Source: Aureimonas sp. SK2 (GTDB taxonomy: Bacteria; Pseudomonadota; Alphaproteobacteria; Rhizobiales; Rhizobiaceae). From it: 64,000 nt of DNA. The notes under the pieces were generated by a model, which did not search any database, was not told the origin of the DNA, and worked only from the letters and a program-made list of their open reading frames with translations. The DNA lies in the NCBI RefSeq assembly GCF_029813115.1, contig NZ_JAPZDS010000002.1, forward strand, positions 310,001 to 374,000, read 5' to 3'. Positions 20,483 through 29,488 of this stretch are shown here, one piece after another (position 1 is the first letter of the stretch; each line of letters starts with the position of its first letter). The position numbers were made by a program, and so were the translations under genes.

Positions 20483-21511
20483 ATGAAGATCGGCGTCCGC
20501 AACATCCGCAAGGAATTCGACCGCTTCCCGGCGCTCCACGACGTGTCGCTCGACATCCGCTCGGGCGAGCTGATCGCGCTGCTCGGGCCGTCGGGCTCGG
20601 GGAAAACCACGCTGCTCCGGCTGATCGCCGGACTGGAATTTCCGACCTCGGGCCAGATCCTTTTCGGCGACGAGGACGCCTCGGAGAAGAGCGTGCAGGA
20701 GCGAAACGTCGGCTTCGTGTTCCAGCACTACGCGCTCTTCAAACACATGACGGTGGCCGACAATATCGGCTTCGGCCTGTCGGTGCGCGAGCGCGGGAGC
20801 CGCCCTTCGGGGGCCGAGATCAAGCGCCGGACGCAGGAGCTCCTCGACCTCGTCCAGCTTCCCGAACTCGGAAAGCGCTATCCCATGCAGCTCTCGGGCG
20901 GCCAGCGCCAGCGCGTGGCGCTCGCCCGCGCGCTCGCCATCGAGCCCAAAGTCCTCCTTCTCGACGAGCCCTTCGGCGCGCTCGACGCCAAGGTGCGCAA
21001 GGATCTCCGCCGCTGGCTGCGCGAGCTGCACGACCGCACCGGCCACACCACGGTCTTCGTGACCCACGACCAGGACGAGGCAGTCGAACTCGCCGACCGG
21101 GTCGTCGTCATGAGCCAGGGCCGGATCGAGCAGGTCGGCTCGGCCGACGACATCTACGACCGGCCGCAGAGCCCCTTCGTCTTCTCCTTCATCGGCCAGT
21201 CCAACGAACTGCCGGTCGAGGTGCGCGGCGGCGAGATCGCCTTTGCCGGCGTGCCGCTCGGGCGCACCGAGGAACGGGACGGCTCGTTCCGCATGTTCGT
21301 GCGCCCGCACGACTTCGAGGTGCTGCCGGACGGCAGCCAGGGCCTGTCCGGCCGGATCGCGCTGACCCGGCGCGTCGGCGGCGCGCGCATGGCCGAGTTC
21401 AATCTCGCCGAGCCCGCACGCCGCATCGAGGTGGAACTGCCCGCCCACGCGCCGAGCGAGACCGGCACGCCGATCACGGTCGTCCCGAAGCGCTGGCAGC
21501 TCTTCGCCTGA
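20483..21511 (+). CDS. cysA: sulfate/thiosulfate import ATP-binding protein
   Basis: ATPase of the importer. The 342-residue protein has Walker [10 protein letters not shown] (about 35-43), Q-loop VFQHYALF, signature LSGGQRQR (about 136), Walker [13 protein letters not shown] and the switch histidine in VTHDQ. A C-terminal regulatory TOBE-like domain follows from about residue 240. The ATG lies 17 bp after cysW. The start shown gives the family-standard opening [16 protein letters not shown]. Confidence 0.95.
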   Translation: MKIGVRNIRKEFDRFPALHDVSLDIRSGELIALLGPSGSGKTTLLRLIAGLEFPTSGQILFGDEDASEKSVQERNVGFVFQHYALFKHMTVADNIGFGLSVRERGSRPSGAEIKRRTQELLDLVQLPELGKRYPMQLSGGQRQRVALARALAIEPKVLLLDEPFGALDAKVRKDLRRWLRELHDRTGHTTVFVTHDQDEAVELADRVVVMSQGRIEQVGSADDIYDRPQSPFVFSFIGQSNELPVEVRGGEIAFAGVPLGRTEERDGSFRMFVRPHDFEVLPDGSQGLSGRIALTRRVGGARMAEFNLAEPARRIEVELPAHAPSETGTPITVVPKRWQLFA

Positions 21512-21516
21512 CGAAC

Positions 21517-21538
21517 GGCGGCGCGACACCGCGCCGCC
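21517..21538 (+). terminator. stem-loop ending the cys operon
   Basis: GGCGGCGCG pairs with CGCGCCGCC (9 bp) over a 4-nt loop, starting 6 bp after the cysA stop. No T-run follows. Confidence 0.55.
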
Positions 21539-21587
21539 TGCAGCGCTCGGCGGCTCGGTCCCATCTTCCGCCTATCCGGCGAAAGGG

Positions 21588-22268
21588 GTGCGATTGAGCG
21601 AGGACGAGCTCGCCGAGCTGATCCGGGACTGCCCGGTCCTCTACCATATGGCGGCCGAGGGCTCCTGGCCGTCCATCCGGCGGAACGGGCTCTGGGGCAC
21701 GAGCGCGCTTCTCGATCTCTTCGAGGTGACAGGCGAGACCCGGCGCGCCATCGAGGCGCGGCGCCCGGCATCCGTCGACATCCGCCATCCCCGGCTCGGC
21801 CGCGCCGTGATCCGCGACCAGAAGCCGTTGAGCGACCGGAGCCTCGCCGCCTGCCTGGAGGACGGCCTGACGCCTTCCGACTGGTACGCGCTCCTCAACG
21901 CGCGGGCCTTCTTCTCGCTGACGCCGTCTCGTCTCCTGAAGATGCTGAACGCCGGGTCCTATCGCCGCGAGGCGCATGACGTGATCGAGGCCGACACTGC
22001 CTCCCTGGTCGCGGCCCATCGCGACCGGATCACGCTCTGCCCGATCAATTCGGGCTTCGCCCAGCGCCGCGCCGCGCCGCGCGGACGCGCCACCTTCCTG
22101 CCGATCGACGACTACCCCTATGCCGAATGGCGGGCGAAGCGACCGCGCGGCGAGCGGGTCGTGGAACTCGCCGTTTCGCCGGGCGTGCCGGACATCGCCC
22201 GCCATGCGCGCCGCGTCGTGCGCATGCGGGGCGCGGAGGAGATCGAAACGCTCTGGACGGCAGGCTGA
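21588..22268 (+). CDS. DUF7002-like conserved hypothetical protein
   Basis: A 226-residue protein starting at GTG, with an in-frame TTG two codons later as the alternative. It opens with LYHMAAEGSWPSIRRNGLWGTSALLDLF and has an NARAFFSLTPSRL segment. I associate this pattern with the DUF7002 group, whose biochemical role is unknown. The YHMA...WPSIRRNGL arrangement resembles the start of ADP-ribosyl-transferase-like folds such as RNA 2'-phosphotransferase/DarT relatives; that is a weak structural hint only. It stands alone between the cys operon and the hydroxyproline regulator. Confidence 0.55.
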   Translation: MRLSEDELAELIRDCPVLYHMAAEGSWPSIRRNGLWGTSALLDLFEVTGETRRAIEARRPASVDIRHPRLGRAVIRDQKPLSDRSLAACLEDGLTPSDWYALLNARAFFSLTPSRLLKMLNAGSYRREAHDVIEADTASLVAAHRDRITLCPINSGFAQRRAAPRGRATFLPIDDYPYAEWRAKRPRGERVVELAVSPGVPDIARHARRVVRMRGAEEIETLWTAG

Positions 22269-22338
22269 GCGGTCCGGGCTGGTCTTCCCAGCCTCGTCCC
22301 CCTAAAGCTCCCGAAAGCCCGGCCGTGCAGGAGCGCCC

Positions 22339-23064
22339 ATGAGCGATGCCGACGAACCCTTGATCCCGGAGCGCCGGCGCGGCTCGGGGGCGCGGCTCGT
22401 CTACGAGCAGTTGCGCGACGAGATCCTGAGTCTCGATCTCGCGCCCGGAAGTCCGGTGGACGAGGTGGCGCTCGCCGAGCGCTTCGGCCTGTCGCGAACG
22501 CCGATCCGCGAGGCGCTGGTGCGCCTCCAGGGGGAGGGGCTGGTGACGGCGCTGCCCAACCGCTCGACCCTCGTCTCCTCGCTCGACGCCGCCGCCCTGC
22601 CGCCCTTCTTCGACGCCCTGGTGCTGATGTACCGGGTGACGACACGGCTGGCCGCCGAGCACCACCGGCCCGGCGACATAGCGACCATCCGCGCGGCCCA
22701 GGCCGAGTTCGCGGCCGCCGTCGCCGCGCAGGACGCGCTCGGCATGATCGCGACCAACGCCGCCTTCCATTCGGCCATCGCCGAAGCGGGGCGGAATCCC
22801 TATTTCGCAGGTCTTTTCGACCGCCTGCTCAACGACGGCCGCCGGCTGCTGCGCCTCTACTACGAATCCTACGACGACCGCCTGCCGCCGCGCTTCGTGG
22901 ACGAGCACGAGGACCTGATCGCGGCCGTCGCCGCGCGCGACGTGGCCGGGGCCGACCGCCTGGCGGCGATCCATGCCGAGCAGATCGTGGAGCAGATCGA
23001 CCGCCTGATGAAACGGCGCTCCGACCTCTCGATGCCGTTGGAACGCGTTTCTGTCGACAAATAA
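22339..23064 (+). CDS. GntR family (FCD subfamily) transcriptional regulator
   Basis: A 241-residue repressor-type regulator. The N-terminal winged helix includes LAERFGLSRTPIREALVRLQGEGLV (about 44-68), and the C-terminal all-helical FCD ligand domain carries metal-binding-type histidines in NAAFHSAIAEAG (about 137). It lies directly upstream of, and is codirectional with, the hydroxyproline genes, so it most likely controls them in response to a pathway compound. CAGGAG precedes the ATG. Confidence 0.9.
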   Translation: MSDADEPLIPERRRGSGARLVYEQLRDEILSLDLAPGSPVDEVALAERFGLSRTPIREALVRLQGEGLVTALPNRSTLVSSLDAAALPPFFDALVLMYRVTTRLAAEHHRPGDIATIRAAQAEFAAAVAAQDALGMIATNAAFHSAIAEAGRNPYFAGLFDRLLNDGRRLLRLYYESYDDRLPPRFVDEHEDLIAAVAARDVAGADRLAAIHAEQIVEQIDRLMKRRSDLSMPLERVSVDK

Positions 23065-23140
23065 AATACAAGATGCTACGAAGGGTCATGAGGCGCGATA
23101 CCGAGCTGTCGCGCCGGCCCGAACCCTTGGGAGCCCTGCG
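23065..23140 (+). promoter_or_regulatory. short AT-richer spacer between regulator and catabolic genes
   Basis: The first 40 bases (AAATAAAATACAAGATGC and flanks) are unusually AT-rich for this window. ATACAA resembles half of the TTGTATACAA-like sites bound by FCD-type GntR proteins. No full palindrome is visible. A promoter or operator here is plausible but unproven. Confidence 0.3.
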
Positions 23141-24103
23141 ATGACCTCTTCCGTCTTTTCCGGCGTGATCCCCGCCCTCATGACCCCGTGCAAGCCCGAT
23201 CGCACGCCGGACTTCGACGCCCTGGTCGCGACCGGCCAGCGCCTGATCGCCGAGGGCATGTCGGCCGTGGTCTATTGCGGTTCGATGGGCGACTGGCCGC
23301 TCCTGACCGACGCGCAGCGCATGGAGGGCGTCGAGCGCCTGGTGAAGGCGGGCGTGCCGGTGATCGTCGGCACCGGGGCGGTCAACACGGCCTCGGCCGT
23401 CGCCCATGCCGCGCATGCCGCCAAGGTCGGCGCCAAGGGGCTGATGGTCATTCCCCGCCTCCTGTCGCGGGGCACGGTGCCGGCCGCGCAGAAGGCGCAT
23501 TTCAAGGCCGTCCTCGCGGCCGCGCCCGCCCTGCCGGCCGTGATCTACAACAGCCCGTACTACGGCTATTCCACCAAGGCCGACCTCTTCTTCGCCATCC
23601 GCGCCGAGCATCCCAACCTCGTCGGCTTCAAGGAGTTCGGCGGGCCGGACGACCTGCGCTACGCCGCCGAGCACATCACCAGCCGCGACGACGACGTGAC
23701 CCTGATGGTCGGCGTCGACACGGCGGTCGTCCACGGCTTCGTCAATTGCGGCGCGACCGGCGCGATCACGGGCATCGGCAACGTCCTGCCGCGCGAGGTC
23801 CTGCACCTCTGCACCCTGTCGGAAGCCGCCGCCCGGGGCGACGCCGCCGCGCGTGCAGAGGCGTTGGAGCTGGAGAGCGCGCTCGCCGTCCTGTCCTCCT
23901 TCGACGAAGGGCCGGACCTCGTCCTCTACTTCAAGCACCTCATGGTGCTGAAAGGCCACGCGGAGTTCACGCTCCAGTTCAATGAAGGCGACGTCCTGTC
24001 GGACTCGCAGCGCGGCTATGCCGAGGCGCAGCTCAAGCTCTTCGACGCCTGGTACGCGAACTGGTCGAAGACCGCGTCCCACGCGCCGCGCCTTGCGGCC
24101 TGA
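23141..24103 (+). CDS. 1-pyrroline-4-hydroxy-2-carboxylate deaminase (DapA superfamily)
   Basis: A 320-residue TIM-barrel lyase of the dihydrodipicolinate synthase superfamily. The Schiff-base lysine is in VGFKEFGG (about 164-171), with the catalytic tyrosine in IYNSPYYGY. The opening VIPALMTPCKPDRTPDFDAL and the segment VYCGSMGDWPLLT are those of the hydroxyproline-pathway deaminase rather than of lysine biosynthesis. The enzyme should convert the dehydrogenase product to 2-oxoglutarate semialdehyde. Its neighbours, an FAD dehydrogenase and an epimerase, support this assignment. Confidence 0.85.
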   Translation: MTSSVFSGVIPALMTPCKPDRTPDFDALVATGQRLIAEGMSAVVYCGSMGDWPLLTDAQRMEGVERLVKAGVPVIVGTGAVNTASAVAHAAHAAKVGAKGLMVIPRLLSRGTVPAAQKAHFKAVLAAAPALPAVIYNSPYYGYSTKADLFFAIRAEHPNLVGFKEFGGPDDLRYAAEHITSRDDDVTLMVGVDTAVVHGFVNCGATGAITGIGNVLPREVLHLCTLSEAAARGDAAARAEALELESALAVLSSFDEGPDLVLYFKHLMVLKGHAEFTLQFNEGDVLSDSQRGYAEAQLKLFDAWYANWSKTASHAPRLAA

Positions 24104-24127
24104 CCGGCGGCTTGGCAGAACTCCGCC

Positions 24128-25378
24128 ATGGATGCGGAATCCCAGCCGGACGTGATCGTGATCGGGGCCGGCGTCGTCGGCCTCTCGGCGGCGCTCGCGC
24201 TCCAGGCGCGCGGTCGCCGCGTGGCGGTGCTGGATCGCGAAGGGCCGGCGGCGGGCGCTTCGGCCGGAAACGCCGGGGCCTTCGCCTTCACCGACATCCT
24301 GCCGCTCGCCTCGCCGGGCCTGATGCGCAAGGCCCCGCGCTGGCTGCTCGACCCTCTTGGGCCGCTGTCCGTGCCGCTGCCCTACGCCTTTCGCATCGCG
24401 CCCTGGATGCTCAGGGTCGCGCAGGCCTGCTCTCCCTCGCGCGTCGAGGCAGCGACCGCCGCGCAGATCGCGCTGATGGACCTTTCCAAGGCCGAGCTCG
24501 AGCCCTTCCTCGCCGCCACGGGCACCTCGCTCATGCTGCGCCGGGAGGGCAATCTCGAAGTCTATGAGAGCGAGGCGGAGTGGCGGGCGTCGCTGCCCGG
24601 CTGGGACGCGCGCGAGCGCCACGGCATCGCGTTCCGCCACATGAGCGCGGCCGAGATGGCCTCCGTCCAGCCCGGCCTCGCAGAGCGCTTCGTGCGCGGC
24701 ACCTTCACGCCCGGCTGGTTCTCCATCGCCGACCCGAAGCTCTATGTCCTGGCGCTGGCGGAGCGGTTCCGCGCGAACGGTGGATCGATCGACGTGGCCG
24801 AGGTCCGCGCGCTTCTTCCGGATGCGTCGGGCGTCACGATCGATGCGGGCGCCGGCCCGCGCCGTGCCGCCGAGGTCGTCATCGCGGCCGGCGCCTTCTC
24901 GCACGAGATCGCCGCCACGATCGGCGAGCGCATTCCGCTGGAGACCGAGCGTGGCTACAACACGACGCTTCCCTCCGGCGCCTTCGACCTGCGCACGCAG
25001 GTCACATTCGGCGGCCACGGCTTCGTCGTCACGCGGCTGGAGACCGGCATCCGCGTCGGCGGCGCGGTGGAACTCGGTGGCCTGCGTCTCAAGCCGAACT
25101 TCAAGCGCTCGGAGGCCATGCTCGCCAAGGCGAAGCGCTTCCTGCCGGACCTCGACATCTCAGGTGGCCGGCAGTGGATGGGCTTTCGTCCGTCTTTGCC
25201 CGATTCGCTCCCCGCCATCGGCTTCTCGCGCGGCAGCCGGCGTATCGTGCATGCCTTCGGCCACGGCCATCTCGGCCTCACGCAAGCCGCCGGCACCGCG
25301 CGGATCGTCGCCGACCTCCTCACCGATCGCCCCCCGCCGGTCGATCTCGCCCCCTTCTCCGCCCAGCGCTTCGCTTGA
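24128..25378 (+). CDS. FAD-dependent D-amino acid (cis-4-hydroxy-D-proline) dehydrogenase
   Basis: A 416-residue DAO-family flavoprotein. The FAD loop GAGVVGLSAALAL begins at about residue 15, followed by GASAGNAGAF, and the C-terminal FAD-contact segment is WMGFRPSLPDSLPAIG (about 353). Proteins of this type oxidise D-amino acids and pass electrons to quinones. The flanking deaminase and epimerase point to cis-4-hydroxy-D-proline as substrate. It starts 24 bp after the deaminase gene and ends 8 bp before the epimerase. Confidence 0.85.
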   Translation: MDAESQPDVIVIGAGVVGLSAALALQARGRRVAVLDREGPAAGASAGNAGAFAFTDILPLASPGLMRKAPRWLLDPLGPLSVPLPYAFRIAPWMLRVAQACSPSRVEAATAAQIALMDLSKAELEPFLAATGTSLMLRREGNLEVYESEAEWRASLPGWDARERHGIAFRHMSAAEMASVQPGLAERFVRGTFTPGWFSIADPKLYVLALAERFRANGGSIDVAEVRALLPDASGVTIDAGAGPRRAAEVVIAAGAFSHEIAATIGERIPLETERGYNTTLPSGAFDLRTQVTFGGHGFVVTRLETGIRVGGAVELGGLRLKPNFKRSEAMLAKAKRFLPDLDISGGRQWMGFRPSLPDSLPAIGFSRGSRRIVHAFGHGHLGLTQAAGTARIVADLLTDRPPPVDLAPFSAQRFA

Positions 25379-25386
25379 AGGCCCCC

Positions 25387-26388
25387 ATGGCAAACCACAC
25401 CTTCTCCTGCCTCGACGGCCATACCTGCGGCAATCCGGTTCGGCTCGTCTCCGGCGGCGGGCCGGTGCTCCAGGGCGCGACCATGCTGGAGAAGCGGGCG
25501 CATTTCCTGGCGGAATACGACTGGATCCGCACCGGGCTGATGTTCGAGCCGCGCGGCCACGACATGATGTCGGGCTCGATCCTCTATCCGCCGACGCGCG
25601 AGGACTGCGACGTCGGCGTTCTCTTCATCGAGACGTCGGGCTGCCTTCCGATGTGCGGCCATGGCCTCATCGGCACCGTGACCATGGCGATCGAGAACGG
25701 GCTCGTCACGCCGCGCGAGGCGGGCCGGCTCGCCGTCGACGCCCCGGCCGGCCGGGTGGACGTCACCTACGCCCAAGAGGGGCGCTTCGTGGAGGAGGTG
25801 CGCCTTCGCAACGTGCCGGGCTTCCTCCATTCGGAAGGGCTGACGGCCGAGGTCGAGGGCCTCGGCGAGGTGGTGGTGGATGTCGCCTATGGCGGCAACT
25901 TCTACGCCATCGTCGAGCCGCAGAAGGCCTTCCGCGACATGGCGGACTTCACGGCGGGCGAGCTGATCGGCTTCTCGCCGAGGCTGCGCCGGGCGCTCAA
26001 CGAGAAATACGAGTTCGTCCATCCCGAGCACCCCGCGATCCGGGGCCTCAGCCACATCCTCTGGACCGGCGCGCCGCGGAACGCGGAGGCGCACGCGCGC
26101 AACGCCGTCTTCTACGGCGACAAGGCGATCGACCGCTCCCCCTGCGGCACCGGCACCTCGGCGCGCATGGCGCAGCTCGCCGCCAAGGGCAAGCTCAAGG
26201 TCGGCGACGACTTCGTCCACGAGAGCATCATCGGCTCCCTGTTCCGGGGACGGGTGGAGGCGGCGGCCGCCGTCGCCGGCCGCCCCGCGATCGTGCCGTC
26301 GATCGCCGGCTGGGCTCGCCAGACCGGCATCAACACGATTTTCATCGACGACCGGGACCCGTTTGCCCACGGTTTCGTCGTGGTCTGA
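25387..26388 (+). CDS. 4-hydroxyproline 2-epimerase
   Basis: A 333-residue enzyme of the proline racemase superfamily that interconverts trans-4-hydroxy-L-proline and cis-4-hydroxy-D-proline, the entry step of the pathway. Both catalytic cysteines are present: Cys90 in PMCGHG and Cys253 in SPCGTGTSAR. The presence of two cysteines, rather than a Cys/Thr pair, separates it from 3-hydroxyproline dehydratases. Length is exactly family-typical. The stop codon abuts the stop codon of the convergent GST gene with no bases between. Confidence 0.93.
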   Translation: MANHTFSCLDGHTCGNPVRLVSGGGPVLQGATMLEKRAHFLAEYDWIRTGLMFEPRGHDMMSGSILYPPTREDCDVGVLFIETSGCLPMCGHGLIGTVTMAIENGLVTPREAGRLAVDAPAGRVDVTYAQEGRFVEEVRLRNVPGFLHSEGLTAEVEGLGEVVVDVAYGGNFYAIVEPQKAFRDMADFTAGELIGFSPRLRRALNEKYEFVHPEHPAIRGLSHILWTGAPRNAEAHARNAVFYGDKAIDRSPCGTGTSARMAQLAAKGKLKVGDDFVHESIIGSLFRGRVEAAAAVAGRPAIVPSIAGWARQTGINTIFIDDRDPFAHGFVVV

Positions 26389-26997
26389 TCAGGCGGCGAG
26401 GCCCTCTTCGCGCAGGGCCTGCTGCACCGCGGGCCGGGCCTTCACGGCGGCCATGAAGCGGGCGATGTTGGGGAAGGCCGCCATGTCGAGCTTCATGACC
26501 CCGGCCCAGTTGAGGACGGTGAAGGCGTAGGCGTCGGCTGCCGTGAAGGTCTCGCCGGTGAGATAGGTCCGGCCCTCCAGCGCCTTGTCCACGAAGGCGA
26601 AACGCTTGGCGAGGAACTCCTTCTGGATGTCCTTGGTGGCGTCGGGCGTGTTCGGCTTGAACAGCGGGCTGAACCCCTTGTGCAGCTCCGTCGCCACGAA
26701 GGCGAGCCATTGCTGGACGCGGTAGCGCTCCGTCGTGCCGGGCGCCGGCATCAGACCGGTCTCAGGCTTCCGGTCGGCAAGGTACTGGACGACCACCGAG
26801 GCCTCGGTGAGCACCGGCCCTTCGCCGATGTCGAGCGCGGGAACGTAGCCGTTGGGGTTCACCGCGAAGAAGTCGCCGCCGTCCTCGAGCGTCTTCTTTG
26901 CCAGATCGACCGATACGAGATCGACCGGCAGATCGGCCTCGCGGGCGACGATGTGGGGCGCGAGCGAGCAGGCGCCGGACTTGTAGTAGAGCTTCAT
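26389..26997 (-). CDS. beta-class glutathione S-transferase
   Basis: A 202-residue GST. The thioredoxin-like N-domain starts MKLYYKSGACSLAPHI, with the conserved Cys10 of beta-class bacterial enzymes, and has the cis-proline region GYVPALDIGEGPVLTE (about 51-66). The C-terminal helical domain follows from about residue 85. The family conjugates or reduces electrophiles with glutathione; gshB, which makes glutathione, lies at 34.5 kb. The gene is convergent with the hydroxyproline epimerase. Confidence 0.92.
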   Translation of the reverse strand: MKLYYKSGACSLAPHIVAREADLPVDLVSVDLAKKTLEDGGDFFAVNPNGYVPALDIGEGPVLTEASVVVQYLADRKPETGLMPAPGTTERYRVQQWLAFVATELHKGFSPLFKPNTPDATKDIQKEFLAKRFAFVDKALEGRTYLTGETFTAADAYAFTVLNWAGVMKLDMAAFPNIARFMAAVKARPAVQQALREEGLAA

Positions 26998-27180
26998 GGC
27001 TTCGAGTCTCCCGTTGCGTTCGGCGGCCCTCTTGCCACGGGCGAGGGCCGCATGCAGCCTCCCGCCCCGGCGACGCAGCGTTCACGCCGCGAAGGCGCCG
27101 TGATGATAGGGCAGGTGAGCGGGCGGCCTGCGGATGCTATGAGCGGGCCGCCGGACGATCCCCGAGGGAAGACAAGCGAC

Positions 27181-29484
27181 ATGACCACCACGCAAAGCGC
27201 CATCGAGACGACCATCGCCGGCGAGATCGGCGCCCGCGGCCCTCAGGTCGCCGCAGCGGTGGCGCTGCTCGATGGCGGCGCGACGGTGCCCTTCATCGCG
27301 CGCTACCGCAAGGAGGCGACCGGCGGGCTCGACGACGCGCAGCTGCGCACGCTGGAGACGCGCCTCGCCTATCTGCGCGAGCTGGAGGCGCGCCGCGCGG
27401 CGGTGCTGAAATCCGTGCGCGAGCAGGGCAAGCTGACGGGCGAGATCGAGCGGGCGATCCTCGGTGCCTCGACCCGCGTGGCGCTGGAGGACCTCTATCT
27501 CCCCTTCCGGCCCAAGCGCCGCAACCGGGCGGATGCCGCGCGGGAAAAGGGCCTCGGGCCGCTCGCCGAGCGCATCCTTGCCGACCGCCGGGTCGATCCG
27601 GCCGCGCTCGCCGCCGAATTTCTCACCGCCGAAGTGCCCGACGTGAAGGCCGCGCTGGAGGGCGCGCGCGATATCGTGGCCGAGGGCATGGCGGAAAATC
27701 CCGCCCTTGTCGGCGAGATCCGTCGTCATCTCGTCGCCAAGGCGCAGCTTCGCGCCCGTGTCGTGGCGGGCAAGGAGGAAGCCGGCGCCAAGTTCTCCGA
27801 CTATTTCGACCATGCCGAAGCCTGGGCGAAGGCGCCGAGCCACCGCGTCCTGGCGCTGCTGCGCGCCGAGAAGGAGGGCGTCGTCACCCTCGACGTCGAG
27901 GTGGATGCCGACGACCCGGGAACCGTCAAGCCGGTCGAGGCGATGGTGGCCCGCCATTCCGGCGTGAAGACCGCCGGCGGCTCGGCGGCCGACGCCTGGC
28001 TCATGGGCGTCGCGCGCTGGGCCTGGCGGCAGAAGCTGAAGCCCAGCCTCACCACGGAGATGATGGGCACCCTGAAGGAGGGCGCGGACGGCGAGGCGAT
28101 CCGCGTCTTCTCGCGCAATCTCAAGGACCTTCTCCTGGCCGCCCCCGCCGGGGCCAAGGCGACGATGGGCCTCGATCCTGGCGTGCGCACCGGCGTCAAG
28201 GTCGCCGTGGTCGATGCCACGGGCCGGCTGGTGGACCACGCCACCGTCTATCCGTTCCAGCCGAGGAACGACGTGGCCGGCGCCATGGCCAAGCTCGCCC
28301 AGATGATCGCCCGCCATGACGTGGAGCTTGTGGCCATCGGCAACGGCACCGCGAGCCGCGAGACGGAGGCGCTGGCCGCCGAGGTCATCAAGGCGCTGCC
28401 GGGCAGAAAGCCGGTGAAGGCGGTGGTGAGCGAAGCGGGCGCCTCGGTCTATTCGGCCTCCGAGCTGGCGTCGAAGGAGATGCCGGACGTCGACGTGTCG
28501 ATCCGCGGCGCCGTGTCCATCGCGCGCCGGCTGCAGGACCCCCTGTCCGAACTGATCAAGGTCGATCCGAAGGCGATCGGCGTCGGCCAGTACCAGCACG
28601 ACGTCGACCAGGGGCGCCTGTCCAAGGCGCTCGACGCCGTGGTGGAGGACGCGGTGAACGCGGTGGGCGTCGATCTCAACATGGCCTCGGCCGCGCTGCT
28701 CTCGCGCGTCGCCGGGCTCGGGCCGTCGCTGGCGGAAGCGATCGTCGCCCATCGCGACGCGCAAGGGCCGTTCAGGACACGCCGCAAGCTCCTCGACGTG
28801 CCGCGCCTCGGGCCGAAGGCCTTCGAGCAGTGCGCCGGCTTCCTGCGCATTTCGGGCGGGGCGGAACCGCTCGATGCCTCGGCCGTCCATCCGGAGGCCT
28901 ATCCGGTGGCGCGCCGGATCGTGGCGGCCGCGGGCAAGGACGTCGCGGCCGTGATGCGCGACCCGGCCGCCCTGAAATCGCTCGACCCGCAGACGTTCGT
29001 CGGCGACGGCTTCGGCCTGCCGACGGTGAAGGATATCATCGCCGAGCTGGAAAAGCCCGGCCGCGACCCGCGCCCCGCCTTCCGCACGGCGGCTTTTGCC
29101 GAAGGGGTCCATGCGATCACCGACCTGAAGCCCGGCATGAGCCTCGAGGGCACCGTCACCAACGTCGCTGCCTTCGGCGCCTTCGTGGACATCGGCGTCC
29201 ACCAGGACGGCCTCGTCCACGTCTCGCAGCTCGCCGACCGCTTCGTGAAGGATCCGGCCGAGGTGGTGAAGACGGGACAGGTGGTGCAGGTGCGCGTCGT
29301 CGAGGTGGACGTGAGGCGCAAGCGCATCTCGCTCACCATGCGCCGCGAGATGCCGGACGCGGCTGAGGGGCGCGGCGGAGGCCGGGAGCCGGCCCGCCCG
29401 GCCAAGGCTCCGGCCCCGAAGCCCGAGCCGGCGGGGCAGGGGGCCTTCGGCGCGGCGCTGTCGGCGGCGATGAAGCGGAAGTAG
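27181..29484 (+). CDS. tex: Tex family RNA-binding transcription accessory protein
   Basis: A 767-residue Tex homologue, a conserved nucleic-acid-binding protein related to eukaryotic Spt6. In order: the N-terminal helical region (FIARYRKEATGGLDD at about 40), the YqgF-like nuclease-fold domain (TMGLDPGVRTGVKVAVVD, about 329), helix-hairpin-helix repeats (GLGPSLAEAIVAHRDAQG, about 514) and a C-terminal S1 domain (LEGTVTNVAAFGAFVDIGVHQDGLVH-like, about 655-725). The Lys/Pro/Ala tail is low complexity. The ATG at 27181 was preferred because the frame upstream lacks homology. Confidence 0.96.
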   Translation: MTTTQSAIETTIAGEIGARGPQVAAAVALLDGGATVPFIARYRKEATGGLDDAQLRTLETRLAYLRELEARRAAVLKSVREQGKLTGEIERAILGASTRVALEDLYLPFRPKRRNRADAAREKGLGPLAERILADRRVDPAALAAEFLTAEVPDVKAALEGARDIVAEGMAENPALVGEIRRHLVAKAQLRARVVAGKEEAGAKFSDYFDHAEAWAKAPSHRVLALLRAEKEGVVTLDVEVDADDPGTVKPVEAMVARHSGVKTAGGSAADAWLMGVARWAWRQKLKPSLTTEMMGTLKEGADGEAIRVFSRNLKDLLLAAPAGAKATMGLDPGVRTGVKVAVVDATGRLVDHATVYPFQPRNDVAGAMAKLAQMIARHDVELVAIGNGTASRETEALAAEVIKALPGRKPVKAVVSEAGASVYSASELASKEMPDVDVSIRGAVSIARRLQDPLSELIKVDPKAIGVGQYQHDVDQGRLSKALDAVVEDAVNAVGVDLNMASAALLSRVAGLGPSLAEAIVAHRDAQGPFRTRRKLLDVPRLGPKAFEQCAGFLRISGGAEPLDASAVHPEAYPVARRIVAAAGKDVAAVMRDPAALKSLDPQTFVGDGFGLPTVKDIIAELEKPGRDPRPAFRTAAFAEGVHAITDLKPGMSLEGTVTNVAAFGAFVDIGVHQDGLVHVSQLADRFVKDPAEVVKTGQVVQVRVVEVDVRRKRISLTMRREMPDAAEGRGGGREPARPAKAPAPKPEPAGQGAFGAALSAAMKRK

Positions 29485-29488
29485 GCGT

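Noticed and set aside
23141-24103. Assignment as the lysine-biosynthesis dapA gene
   Set aside because: The N-terminus and the VYCGSMGDWPLLT segment differ from true DapA, and the neighbours are hydroxyproline catabolic enzymes.
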